This document shows positions 7,186-14,676 of a stretch of 33,450 nucleotides of DNA, in pieces. The notes beneath the pieces are model-generated. The model was not told where the DNA came from. It was given only the letters and a program-made list of their open reading frames with translations, and searched no databases. Location: the NCBI GenBank assembly GCA_045104975.1, contig JBGCCY010000253.1, forward strand, positions 1 through 33,450, given 5' to 3'. Numbering within the stretch: the first letter of the stretch is position 1; the number at the start of each line of letters is the position of its first letter. Source of the DNA: CAJQQY01 sp045104975 (GTDB taxonomy: Bacteria; Bacteroidota; Bacteroidia; Chitinophagales; Saprospiraceae). The translations under genes were made by a program, and so were the position numbers.

Positions 7186-7545
7186 ATGGTTACGATTTCA
7201 ACAGAAGAAAATAATTTTCATTTTAAGGTAGAAGGACTCCATAAATTATGGGCTTTAAAAAGTCAGTTAACTATTCCTATTCAAAATGTAGTTCGAGCTT
7301 ACCAAGATCGAGAAGCATTGAATGGATGGTGGAAAGGAATCAGAATGCCTGGAACACATGTACCGGGACTAATTACGGCGGGAACATTTTATCAATCAGG
7401 TGAAAAAATATTTTGGGATGTGGTCAATAAAGACAATGCAATCATTATTGACTTAGAAGATGAGGATTATAAAAAACTAATAATCCAAGTCGAAAATCCA
7501 TCGGAAGCAATTGATTTTATAAATGATGCATTGGAATTTGTTTAG
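7186..7545 (+). CDS. Small PH-like (bacterial pleckstrin homology-type) protein
   Basis: This is a 119-residue cytoplasmic protein without a signal peptide or membrane segment. The pattern HKLWALKSQLTIPIQNVV, RAYQD, GWWKGIRMPGTHVPGLITAGT, FWDVVNKDNAIIIDLEDEDYKKLIIQVE and a terminal helix (PSEAIDFINDALE) matches a conserved family. Its members look like a single bacterial PH domain: a seven-strand barrel closed by a C-terminal helix. The family has no assigned biochemical function. The gene is convergent with the REC-domain gene and shares a strong bidirectional hairpin terminator with it. Confidence 0.65.
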   Translation: MVTISTEENNFHFKVEGLHKLWALKSQLTIPIQNVVRAYQDREALNGWWKGIRMPGTHVPGLITAGTFYQSGEKIFWDVVNKDNAIIIDLEDEDYKKLIIQVENPSEAIDFINDALEFV

Positions 7546-7578
7546 ATGAAAAATTTCTACTCGCTCCAAGTCTATAAA

Positions 7579-7621
7579 ACAAAACGATCAATCTCGCTAG
7601 CAGCGAGGTTGATCGTTTTGT
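7579..7621. terminator. Bidirectional rho-independent terminator
   Basis: A 20-bp stem (7579-7598 with 7602-7621) has one G-U wobble, a 3-nt loop (AGC), and A/T tracts on both sides. It sits between the convergent PH-like gene and the REC gene. The loop-proximal CTCGCTAGCAGCGAG resembles the CGCTAGCG core of the dispersed repeats. Confidence 0.9.
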
Positions 7622-7688
7622 TCATCCTGATTTTCGGGACAAAATTATTTATTCAGAATTAAGACTCCTCAAGGTTTAGAATAATTGC

Positions 7689-8984
7689 TTAGGTCATTGA
7701 AAGTTCAGTAGAATGTTCTTCAACCTTTGATTCTACGTCTTCAATATCTGTTTTTAATTGAACTCTGAAATCAGCAATAAGAATATTTAAATTTTCTGTA
7801 TCAACTCCCATCTTAACCTCTTGGCTAATTTTTGTTAGATAACTATAAGTATCTCTTAATCCAATGGTATGAACGGTGGATTTAAACTTATATATCTCGT
7901 ACTGAAGAGCGTCTATATTTTCGACCTTTATATTTTGACTAAATAAAGCATTTATATTTCTAGCTTGGATTAAAAATATTCCCATAAATTCTTTGATGAA
8001 ATGATCTCGGCCATTAAGGTGATAGCTTAATACTTCATACCAAGTCCAAGTATTTTTTGCATCAAGAACGACTTTGATCGATCTTTTGGATGATTTTTTA
8101 GGATTAAAAATTTGTTGTAATCCATCTCTCAATAGTTTGAGTGAAAAAGGTTTACTAAAATAATATTGGACATTTGCTTCCTGTGCCATTTTTGCGCCAC
8201 TCTTACTAGCATTTGCTGTAAGGATTATTACAGGAGTATTTTGATTTACTGCTTGTTCATTAATTCTCAATTCATAGATATGACCCAATCCATTTCCATC
8301 GGGTAGCACTACGTCAGATAATATACAATCATACTTTTCTTGCAATTTTTCCTTAGCTTCCTGAAGAGAAGTAACGACATCCAAGTGTAACCCCCATAAT
8401 TTAAATATGCATTTAAATAAAATAATATCGGCACGGTTGTCCTCAATCATCAAGAATTTGAATGTTTTCCAATGATCAGGAAAGGCTTCTTCTTCTTTCT
8501 GAATATTAGTGACTGATTGAGCGATTTTTTTACTAGTGGTTACATTACAATTGTCATGAATCTCTATCTCTTTAGTATTGAGATGACTCAAGTTTAGATT
8601 AGTTAAAATATCTTCGGTGGAACGCTGAATGGTGTTGATATATTTTTTTTGTAGATCATTTAAGTTGCTATTTTTTAAAAAACAACTCATCCTGAATATG
8701 ACGTCTATAAGCGTTTTTAATTCGTGGCTATCTTGTAATTTTTTCTTATTGAATTTGTTATCCAATTCCTGAATATTATCCTGAGAAATATTACTATCCT
8801 TTTTAAGCGTTTTTATCGTTTGATTTAAAACATTTATTTCTTCTTCTTTATTTTTCAATTTCAATTCAGATATAATTGCTTGTTTTTCAATCTCCTGAAA
8901 TTCTTTTAATAATTGCTCTTTTAAATCCTGAGGTAGGTCAGCTATCAGGATTAAGTTTTTATGTGTATTATTTTTTGTTTGCAT
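7689..8984 (-). CDS. HisKA-like / REC / degenerate HPt signalling protein lacking HATPase
   Basis: This is a 431-residue cytoplasmic protein. Residues 20-80 form a coiled coil. Residues 85-130 (DSHELKTLIDVIF, LQKKYINTIQRSTEDIL) align with a histidine-kinase H-box helix pair (usual form SHEIRTPLNAI, QxxYLxxIxxSxxxLL) and retain H87. No ATP-binding HATPase domain follows; a linker of about 40 residues leads straight into a complete receiver domain at 175-295 with E181-D182, phospho-acceptor D224, T256 and K278. The C-terminal four-helix segment (about 315-420) matches an HPt domain, but the phosphotransfer motif reads I-Y365-K-F-K-S-x4-I-G-L, with Tyr where His is expected (codon TAT, one base from CAT). 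The protein therefore looks like a hybrid kinase that lost catalysis and histidine relay but kept a working receiver. Its partner kinase is not in the window. Convergent downstream neighbour; the upstream gap is 435 nt. Confidence 0.8.
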   Translation of the reverse strand: MQTKNNTHKNLILIADLPQDLKEQLLKEFQEIEKQAIISELKLKNKEEEINVLNQTIKTLKKDSNISQDNIQELDNKFNKKKLQDSHELKTLIDVIFRMSCFLKNSNLNDLQKKYINTIQRSTEDILTNLNLSHLNTKEIEIHDNCNVTTSKKIAQSVTNIQKEEEAFPDHWKTFKFLMIEDNRADIILFKCIFKLWGLHLDVVTSLQEAKEKLQEKYDCILSDVVLPDGNGLGHIYELRINEQAVNQNTPVIILTANASKSGAKMAQEANVQYYFSKPFSLKLLRDGLQQIFNPKKSSKRSIKVVLDAKNTWTWYEVLSYHLNGRDHFIKEFMGIFLIQARNINALFSQNIKVENIDALQYEIYKFKSTVHTIGLRDTYSYLTKISQEVKMGVDTENLNILIADFRVQLKTDIEDVESKVEEHSTELSMT

Positions 8985-9004
8985 GATGAAGTCAGGATTG
9001 GTTA

Positions 9005-9419
9005 AAAATTTAATTTTAAAGTAAGCAATAGATAAAAGTATTTAAAAGGACTGGGTGAGATTGTTAGTATGTCTAAAGCGTTATCGCAAATTTTCTATAG
9101 AGGATAATGCAAAAGTTAAACAATGCATCATTGCTTTATTCCGTATCAATAAAGTAATCAAAATTCGTTCCCAAAAACCGTTCATCTTAATCCTATAAAT
9201 CAATAAATTCGTAACTCACTTCCGCTCGCCTCTAGCCTGTAAGTATTTACATATAAGGGTTAGCGAAAAATACGGTAATCATTTTTTTTAAAGAGGGAAG
9301 CAAATTTCCAACTAAACTTCCCATTTGATCCTATTCAAATTATTGACAAGCAGAAAGTCCAGAAAAATCTCTTAGATTTACAAACACTAATTATTCTGTT
9401 TATAAAGCAAAAAAATAAT
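9005..9419. other. Intergenic region with a MITE-left fragment (copy E)
   Basis: No gene is seen in this 415-nt gap between divergent genes. At 9211-9260, ACTCACTTCCGCTCGCCTCTAG, TGTAAGTATTTACATATAAG and GGTTAGCG resemble the left end of the MITE-like family. The GTGTTTAC arms are absent. No convincing TANNTTTG box for either flanking gene was found. Confidence 0.45.
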
Positions 9420-10850
9420 ATGAAAAATCTTTCCATCCTAATCTTAAGTCTTGTTTTCTTCACTCCAATTTACTCTGCTCACATCGTCGGAGGCAACATG
9501 TCTTATGAATGTTTAGGTAATGGAGATTATCGAATTATTTTTAAAATATATCGAGATTGCTAAGGGAATGGAGCTGGATTTGATGGGGCAGCAAATGGGA
9601 GAATTTCAATTTACCTTGGATCTTCAACAGTTGAGTTTAGTAAGATTATTATGCCTGATCCAGTCATAAATACTATTGATCAAGGAACAGCAAATCCATG
9701 CTTAATTTTGCCAAATGAAGTTTGTATAGAGGAAGGAGTTTATGATTTTAATTTAAGTGATATAAATATTGGAGCTATAAATCTCCCGCTTAGTAACGAA
9801 AGTTATTTTTTAGTTTATCAAAGATGTTGTAGAAATAATATCATTTCAAATTTAATTAATCCAAGTGAAACTGGTGCTACCTATTTTATTGAAATTACTG
9901 GCGAGGCTCAATCAGTATGCAATAGTACACCAACTTTTGATACTCCTCCTACATTATCAATTTGTGTAAATGAAGAATTTAATTTCAGTCAAGGAACTAC
10001 AGATATAGATGGTGATGTTTTAGTTTATAAATTATGTAGTCCGCTGACGGGGGGAGGTACTTCTGGTTGGCAGACTCCAGGGAACCCGAGTGACCCCAAT
10101 GGCACTAACCCAGATCCTGATACACCACCTCCATATGCGTCAGTTACTTTTATACCTCCAACTTATTCCCCTTTAAATCCAATGGGAAGTGATTCAGGTT
10201 TAAGTATTGATTCTGCTACAGGTGATTTGACTGGACTCCCAAATACAATTGGCCGTTTTGAAATTGGAATTTGTGTAGAGGAATATCGAAATGGTATCTT
10301 GTTAAGTGAAACTAAAAGAGAAATTCAATTTAATGTAACGGAGTGTAATAATCTAGATATTGAGGCTTCTTTTTCTCCTATGCCTGATGGGAATAGTTAT
10401 TTATTTGAAAATACCTCAATTGGAGCCCAATCGTATTCTTGGGATTTAGGAGATGGAACTACGTCTAATGAAATAAATCCTGTTCATGTTTTTACGCAAC
10501 AAGGAAGCTATGATATCACTTTGTATGCTTACAATGATTTTTGTATTTTAGTGGATTCCACGACTCAAACAATTGATGTAATTGTGGATCACACCGATGA
10601 TATCTCGAATAAGATTTTTTCAGTTTTTCCAAATCCATCGAATGGAGATTTTTATGTACACTTAGAAAATTCTTCCAGTTCAAATTATCAGATCGAAGTA
10701 TGGAATGCTAATGGAAATTTAATCAATCATTTCCCTAATGAAATCTTTGATCAAAAACAGGTTGAATTTAAAGATTTGCCAAAAGGAATTTATTTTATCA
10801 AAATTATGTCTGGAAAATATTCGGAAGTAAAACGTATAGTTGTTTATTAA
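9420..10850 (+). pseudogene. PKD-domain T9SS-sorted surface protein with in-frame stop
   Basis: The ATG at 9420 opens a signal peptide (FFTPIYSAH) and the mature start HIVGGNMSYECLGNG, typical of large gliding/PKD surface proteins in this phylum. Codon 48 (9561-9563) is TAA within YRDC-stop-GNGAGFDG, where relatives have a sense codon. The frame then stays open without another defect to 10850, giving 476 codons in total. Later parts are YQRCCRNNIISNLINP, DIDGDVLVYKLCSPLTGGG, a PKD domain at about 315-395 (SWDLGDGTTSNEINPVHVF), and a T9SS type A sorting domain from about 403 (VFPNPSNGDFYV, PKGIYFIKIMSGK). Apart from the single stop, the gene looks fully conserved. A recent nonsense mutation, a sequencing error, or read-through are all possible. 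Downstream initiation at the ATG at 9651 would give a protein without a signal peptide. Confidence 0.8.
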
Positions 10851-10985
10851 TGAAATTGTTTTAAAACGAAAAGTGAAGCTAGAAGACATTTTTAGAGACC
10901 AGTAAAACATTTTAAAACAACTTCAATAATAAAATTGAACTCCTGCTAGCGAAGATTGTCCTAATTAGCGGGATTCTAAAAATAG

Positions 10986-11013
10986 AAAAAGCCCTGAGCA
11001 ATCAGGGCTTTTT
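10986..11013. terminator. Bidirectional rho-independent terminator
   Basis: AAAAAGCCCTGA-GCAA-TCAGGGCTTTTT is a perfect 12-bp stem with a 4-nt loop and A/T tracts on both sides. It lies between the convergent T9SS gene and the RNA-binding protein gene. Confidence 0.92.
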
Positions 11014-11058
11014 CATCAAAATATCTATAATTTATGAAGCTTTAAAAGCTTATAAATA

Positions 11059-11400
11059 TTAATATCTTCTACCGCCGCCGCCGCCATATCCGCCGCCACC
11101 ACCATATCCACCACCGCCGCCGCGATTATCTCTTCCACCACCGCCGCCGCCACGACCTCCACGGTCTTCAGCAACTTTTACTACGATAGTTCGTCCGTCT
11201 AATTCTTGGTCGTTCAAACCGTCAATAGCAGCTTGTCCTTCCTCATCGTTAGCCATTTCCACAAATCCAAAACCTTTAGATTTTGAAGTGAATTTGTCCA
11301 TAATGATTTTTGCGGAATCAACAGTTCCGTATGCTTCAAAAGCACTTTGTAAATCCGACTCACGTGTGTCGAAGTTCAACTTAGCAACAAAAATATTCAT
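11059..11400 (-). CDS. RRM-domain glycine-rich RNA-binding protein
   Basis: This 113-residue cytoplasmic protein has one RNA recognition motif. RNP2 is IFVAKL (3-8) and RNP1 is KGFGFVEM (42-49), with the RNA-stacking aromatics F4, F44 and F46 in place. The beta4 segment is RTIVVKVAEDR. Residues 83-113 are a Gly/Arg/Tyr tail (RGG, GGYGGGG repeats), as in bacterial and plant glycine-rich RNA-binding proteins linked to cold response. A role in mRNA structure control or cold adaptation is known for the family and not shown here. The unusually long AT-rich leader (about 140 nt from the predicted promoter) with a small hairpin just before the ATG hints at post-transcriptional control. The terminator at 10986 follows the gene. 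Confidence 0.93.
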   Translation of the reverse strand: MNIFVAKLNFDTRESDLQSAFEAYGTVDSAKIIMDKFTSKSKGFGFVEMANDEEGQAAIDGLNDQELDGRTIVVKVAEDRGGRGGGGGGRDNRGGGGGYGGGGGYGGGGGRRY

Positions 11401-11414
11401 AATAAAAATTTAGT

Positions 11415-11430
11415 TCCGTTAAAAAACGGA
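11415..11430 (-). promoter_or_regulatory. Leader hairpin ahead of the RRM gene
   Basis: TCCGTT-AAAA-AACGGA is a perfect 6-bp hairpin, 15 nt upstream of the start codon on the minus strand. It may affect ribosome access. Confidence 0.4.
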
Positions 11431-11549
11431 TGAAAAAAAAGATGAGTATAAATTTATACTCAAATAAAATTTAATAAAAAACTAAGGAAAGGGTAAGAGG
11501 AAATCATAAAATAATCAACAATTAACCCAATGACTTAATTAATTCTGCG

Positions 11550-11557
11550 CAAAGATA
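11550..11557 (-). promoter_or_regulatory. Putative -7 box (TATCTTTG) of the RRM gene
   Basis: On the minus strand TATCTTTGC matches the TANNTTTG Bacteroidota -7 consensus very well. It would give a leader of about 140 nt for the RNA-binding protein gene. A clear -33 TTTG is not visible. Confidence 0.5.
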
Positions 11558-11590
11558 CACCTAATTTACTTGAAGTTTTTTTATCATTTA

Positions 11591-11670
11591 AAATAGCCGC
11601 TCGCGTTACTGTTAATATCAATCAAAATATAGAATCATAACAGTATTTACTTTTGGCAAACTTACATTTG
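11591..11670. repeat. Degenerate dispersed-repeat fragment
   Basis: ATAGCCGCTCGCGTTACTG resembles the outer edge of the REPIN-like arm at 2958 (ATAGCCGCTGGCGCTAC). GTATTTACTTTTGGC further on resembles the MITE GTGTTTACTTTTAAG arm. A short dyad TTACTGTTA/TAACAGTA lies between. The rest of 11431-11768 shows only the RRM promoter. Confidence 0.35.
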
Positions 11671-11768
11671 GTAGTTTCATATGTCTCTAGAATTACATAT
11701 CTTTAACGATCTCTATAGAATAGAATTTTCTCTCAAAATTTTTTCTATACCTCAAAAAGCCAAACCAT

Positions 11769-12815
11769 ATGAAAAATACACCATTCCTAAACCTACGATG
11801 TAGATTTTATCCATCGGTATTTACGATTTCTACGATATTACTCCTTTGTTTTTTTTCTTGTCAAAATGCCGAAGAAATATCTGATAAGCCTATCATTCAA
11901 TTTAGCCAATTCATCAATGAAGAGCCGCTCGAAATTACGATCACGACGAATCTGGAATCTTTATTTGAGAAAAAAGAAAATCCTGTAGAAAATGAATTAG
12001 AGAATTTTCAAAAAGCAAAATGTGAGATTCTAATCGGAGGGGAACTATTTTTTGATGGAAAAATAAAAGTGAAGAAACGGGGGATCACTCGAAAAAAAAT
12101 ATGCGCGATACCTCCAGTGATGATGAAATTTGGTAAAAAAGAAAAAGCATTTAGAATTAAATTGGTTACGCCTTGTAAGGAAGATGAAAATGCTCAACAA
12201 CTCGTTTACAAAGAATATTTGGCTTATCAAATGTATAGCGACCTGACTCCCCATAGTTTCAAAACGCAGTTGGTGAATATCACTTATCGCGATAAAAAAG
12301 ATAAAATACCTCCGATTGAGGCAACTGGTTTTTTAATTGAAGAAGTCCACGAGGCTGCCGAAAGAATGACCGCTAAATTGCTCCACCGTCATGAAAAGAT
12401 AAAATACCTTAATCAAAACTGTTACCGGTTGTTTACGATGTTTCAATATTGTATAGGCAACACGGATTGGAATTTGAGTAAACGGCATAACATCAAATTG
12501 ATTCGCAAACACAACTCGAATAGTCCGATTCCCGTGCCTTACGATTTTGATTATGCAGGCTTGGTAGATGCACCTTACGCGATCCCTCATCCGCAGTTGC
12601 CTATTGACAATGTGCGGGAACGGCACTTTATGTGGCGAGGAAAAAACTACGATGGGTTTGAGGAGGTCGTTGAATTGTTTGTAGAAATGAAACCAAAAAT
12701 GCTAGAAAAAATCGAGAGTTTTGATTTACTAGAGAAGGAAGAAAAAGAAGAAATGATAAATTATATTGAAAGCTTCTTTTTAGAGTTGAATGAAAATGAT
12801 GATTTTCTGAGTTGA
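11769..12815 (+). CDS. CotH-kinase-like lipoprotein
   Basis: This 348-residue protein has a long N-terminus, then a lipobox ending at Cys31 (LLLCFFSC), so it is probably a lipoprotein. The body resembles the CotH/atypical secretory kinase group. A Lys-rich strand region (KKRGITRKK, then KAFRIKLVTPC) is followed by a helix LVYKEYLAYQMYSDLTPHSF and FLIEEVHEAAERM. A catalytic-loop-like FTMFQYCIGNTDWNLSKRHN lies at about 221-240 and a metal-binding VPYDFDYAGLV at about 256. In CotH the corresponding motifs are a D-x-x-x-x-H-N loop and a D-x-D triad. If active it would phosphorylate a protein or polysaccharide at the cell envelope; the substrate is unknown. It stands alone between two intergenic repeat areas. 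The family assignment is from motifs only. Confidence 0.65.
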   Translation: MKNTPFLNLRCRFYPSVFTISTILLLCFFSCQNAEEISDKPIIQFSQFINEEPLEITITTNLESLFEKKENPVENELENFQKAKCEILIGGELFFDGKIKVKKRGITRKKICAIPPVMMKFGKKEKAFRIKLVTPCKEDENAQQLVYKEYLAYQMYSDLTPHSFKTQLVNITYRDKKDKIPPIEATGFLIEEVHEAAERMTAKLLHRHEKIKYLNQNCYRLFTMFQYCIGNTDWNLSKRHNIKLIRKHNSNSPIPVPYDFDYAGLVDAPYAIPHPQLPIDNVRERHFMWRGKNYDGFEEVVELFVEMKPKMLEKIESFDLLEKEEKEEMINYIESFFLELNENDDFLS

Positions 12816-12839
12816 TTTTTTTTAGTATTAACCCTAGAG

Positions 12840-12937
12840 CAATTTCATTAAGTTAAGAAAACGAATATCCAATGTCAGAAAACCGAGGCTTCTTTTTTAT
12901 TATGGAATATTTAAAAATCCTTAACCTAATGAAATTG
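12840..12937. repeat. Small inverted-repeat element
   Basis: CAATTTCATTAAGTTAAG (12840-12857) and CTTAACCTAATGAAATTG (12920-12937) are 18-bp inverted arms with one mismatch around a 62-nt spacer. GCGTCAGC follows just outside. It lies between convergent genes and is too distant for a simple terminator; a decayed MITE is likely. Confidence 0.5.
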
Positions 12938-12984
12938 AATACTAGCGTCAGCTTTGTATCGAAAAACAATCTGTAATTTTTTAT

Positions 12985-13473
12985 TTAAAAGACATAACCA
13001 ACTTTTAAAATACCATAGCCAGGAGTTTCAACAGAAAGTCCGACTAAGAATCGCTTAATATCAACAAAGAATCCTGTGGAAAGACCAAAGATATATTCGT
13101 CATAATCACTCTCTCTATTTAGTGTTCCTCCTAATAAAAGATTAAAATAAGGTCTTATCCTTTTCTCATCTGACCGCACATATAAACGACCTCCAATTAG
13201 TGCATTAAAATTTTCTTGAAAACCTTCTTCTCCAGAAATAAACTGACCATCAATATTAGCATAGGCATAGGATAATTGAGCTTCGATGGAGAAACGAGAT
13301 AATACAGCATAAGCAGGATTGACGCCAAAATGAAGTCCTGATCCATTATCTAGAATTGGAATATTTAAACCAATGGTTGGTGATAAACTGAAATTTCTTT
13401 TTTGGGCAAGGGTGGTCGAATAAAGTGATAAAAAAAATAAAGTGAGCGACAATAATTTGATACAATTTTTCAT
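12985..13473 (-). CDS. Outer-membrane beta-barrel (porin-family) protein
   Basis: This 162-residue protein has a signal peptide (LYSTTLAQ). The mature part is an alternation of amphipathic strands (FSLSPTIGLNIPILD, LHFGVNPAYAVLSRFSIEAQ, LSYAYANIDG, NALIGGRLYVRS, IRPYFNLLLGGTLN, YIFGLSTGFFVDIKRFLVGL, YGILKVGYVF). The final aromatic residue F162 is the usual C-terminal signal of outer-membrane barrels. The size suggests eight strands. This matches the outer-membrane beta-barrel family common in Bacteroidota; no specific transport role can be read. Confidence 0.75.
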   Translation of the reverse strand: MKNCIKLLSLTLFFLSLYSTTLAQKRNFSLSPTIGLNIPILDNGSGLHFGVNPAYAVLSRFSIEAQLSYAYANIDGQFISGEEGFQENFNALIGGRLYVRSDEKRIRPYFNLLLGGTLNRESDYDEYIFGLSTGFFVDIKRFLVGLSVETPGYGILKVGYVF

Positions 13474-13529
13474 GAAATGTTTTTGTTTAAAATAATTATT
13501 TTTATTTAGGATGGTTTGGTTTGATCACA

Positions 13530-13577
13530 TATCCCGTTTGCCTCAAGCTTATAAATATAAAAATCGTTGCAGGGGTT
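13530..13577. repeat. MITE-like left fragment, copy F
   Basis: ATCCCGTTTGCCTC, TATAAATATAAAAATCGTTGC and GGGGTTAG match the order of blocks at the left end of copies A and B. The GTGTTTAC arm is missing. Confidence 0.45.
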
Positions 13578-13604
13578 AGTAGAGTGGAATTAATATTTTT
13601 TAAG

Positions 13605-13680
13605 TTTTGTCAATGTATTGTTATGTTTTGGAGTAGCAATATAATGTAGTAACATAAAGCATCAAGATTTGTTGAGAGTA
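13605..13680 (+). repeat. Dispersed 75-bp repeat, copy 1
   Basis: It begins TTTTGTCAATGTATTGTTAT and continues with GGAGTAGCAA, TAATGTAGTAAC and ATAAAGCATCAAGATTTG. The whole block aligns without large gaps to 15548-15622, at roughly 80 percent identity judged by eye. Its first 20 nt are a copy of the wider TGTAAATGTATTGTTAT motif. Confidence 0.65.
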
Positions 13681-13800
13681 ATGCTCGCCCAAGTTTGAAA
13701 ATCTATAAATATCATTGCTAGTGCTGGTTCTCCATAACGTGTCGATTAAATTAACAATATAACGACTAAGCTCAAAGAAACAGTCCTTGCGAGTAAGATA
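13680..13800. repeat. MITE-like element, copy G
   Basis: AATGCTCGCCCAAG, TATAAATATCATTGCTAGTGCTGG, TTCTCCATAACGTG, then ATTAACAATATAACGACTAAG and CAGTCCTTGCGAG preserve the order of blocks seen in copies A and B, with internal loss of the GTGTTTAC arms. With copy F and the 75-bp repeat it fills most of 13474-13966. Confidence 0.5.
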
Positions 13801-13966
13801 TTTTAGAATCCAACAATCACTTAAATTCAAAACCATAATTAGTTTGATTTTTATTCACAAAAGAATACTTTTACAAAAACACATCTCTTACATTCAACCT
13901 CATCAATTGTAATCAAGAAAGTATGCAAATAAGCTAGCTTCTAACGAATATGATAACTTTGAACCA

Positions 13967-14566
13967 ATGATAAACCCACAAGATATAGATCGTTATTTTG
14001 ATGTTTTTTTCACCTATGTTCGGATATTAGTTGATATCCCCGAAGTCGATCAAGAAATATGTCGTCAATATTTTAAGCCTATTTTTGTAAAAAAAGATAC
14101 GATAATAGCAGGAGAAGGAACGATACATAACACCCACAATTTTATTGTTTCTGGTTATATGCGTAAATATCATGTCAATCAAGAAGGGCAAGAAATTACG
14201 ACTGATATTAATGATGGCCCAAGATTTTTCACCTCTTACGATCATTTCGCACATAGAACAATTTCTAATGAAAATCTATGTTGTATCACAGATTGCGAGT
14301 TGCTACAAATAAAACGAGATGATGTAGATACCACCGCTCAACTGGGGATCACTCAAATGGATTATAGTATGCAAATACTACAACAGCAACTAGAAAAAAA
14401 TAAGCAACGCATTATTGATTTAACGACACTCTCCGCTGAACAGCGCTATCTAAAATTAATGAAAAACCATCCTGCGATACTTCAAAATATTCCACTAAAA
14501 TATATTGCTTCCTACTTGGGGATTAATCCAGGTAGCTTGAGCAGAATAAGAAAAGAGATAAGGTAG
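13967..14566 (+). CDS. Crp/Fnr-family transcriptional regulator
   Basis: This is a 199-residue cytoplasmic DNA-binding protein. Residues 25-120 form a cyclic-nucleotide-binding-type beta-barrel (FKPIFVKKDTIIAGEG, NFIVSGYMRKYHVNQEGQE, and CCITDCELLQIKRDDVD). A long dimerisation helix follows, then a C-terminal helix-turn-helix (LKYIASYLGINPGSLSRIRK). This is the usual architecture and length of the compact Bacteroidota Crp/Fnr group. The cAMP-binding Arg/Ser signature is not obvious and there is no FNR-type Cys set, so the ligand is unknown. The next gene, a DUF2306 membrane protein, begins 110 nt downstream, and a Crp-like dyad (14634-14654) lies between them. That gene is the most likely target. 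A TAACTTTG box ends only 5 nt before the ATG, so the mRNA may be nearly leaderless. Confidence 0.9.
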   Translation: MINPQDIDRYFDVFFTYVRILVDIPEVDQEICRQYFKPIFVKKDTIIAGEGTIHNTHNFIVSGYMRKYHVNQEGQEITTDINDGPRFFTSYDHFAHRTISNENLCCITDCELLQIKRDDVDTTAQLGITQMDYSMQILQQQLEKNKQRIIDLTTLSAEQRYLKLMKNHPAILQNIPLKYIASYLGINPGSLSRIRKEIR

Positions 14567-14633
14567 AATTAATCAGACTACCTCAATGAGCAAAGTGACT
14601 TCTTTTTTTTTGCCTAAGCTACATTTCTTCACA

Positions 14634-14654
14634 TTTGTGAATTTCATTCACTAA
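14634..14654. promoter_or_regulatory. Crp/Fnr-like operator dyad
   Basis: TTTGTGAAT-TTC-ATTCACTAA is a near-perfect dyad (eight of nine pairs). It contains the TGTGA/TCAC half-sites typical of Crp-family sites. It lies just downstream of a Crp/Fnr gene and 10 nt upstream of a -7 box for the DUF2306 gene. Confidence 0.6.
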
Positions 14655-14664
14655 TATTTCTACA

Positions 14665-14672
14665 TAGATTTG
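14665..14672 (+). promoter_or_regulatory. Putative -7 box (TAGATTTG) of the DUF2306 gene
   Basis: TAGATTTG matches TANNTTTG and starts 10 nt after the Crp-like dyad. Transcription would begin about at the ATG at 14677, so either the mRNA is leaderless or translation starts at the ATG at 14695. Confidence 0.4.
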
Positions 14673-14676
14673 TTTT

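Noticed and set aside
9123..9165. Possible hairpin near TTGCTTTATT and AATAAAG
   Set aside because: The arms are short and AT-rich and are expected by chance in this composition.
13954..13961. TAACTTTG as a promoter for the Crp/Fnr gene
   Set aside because: It matches the -7 consensus but ends 5 nt before the ATG and lacks a -33 element. It was kept only as a remark, not as a feature.
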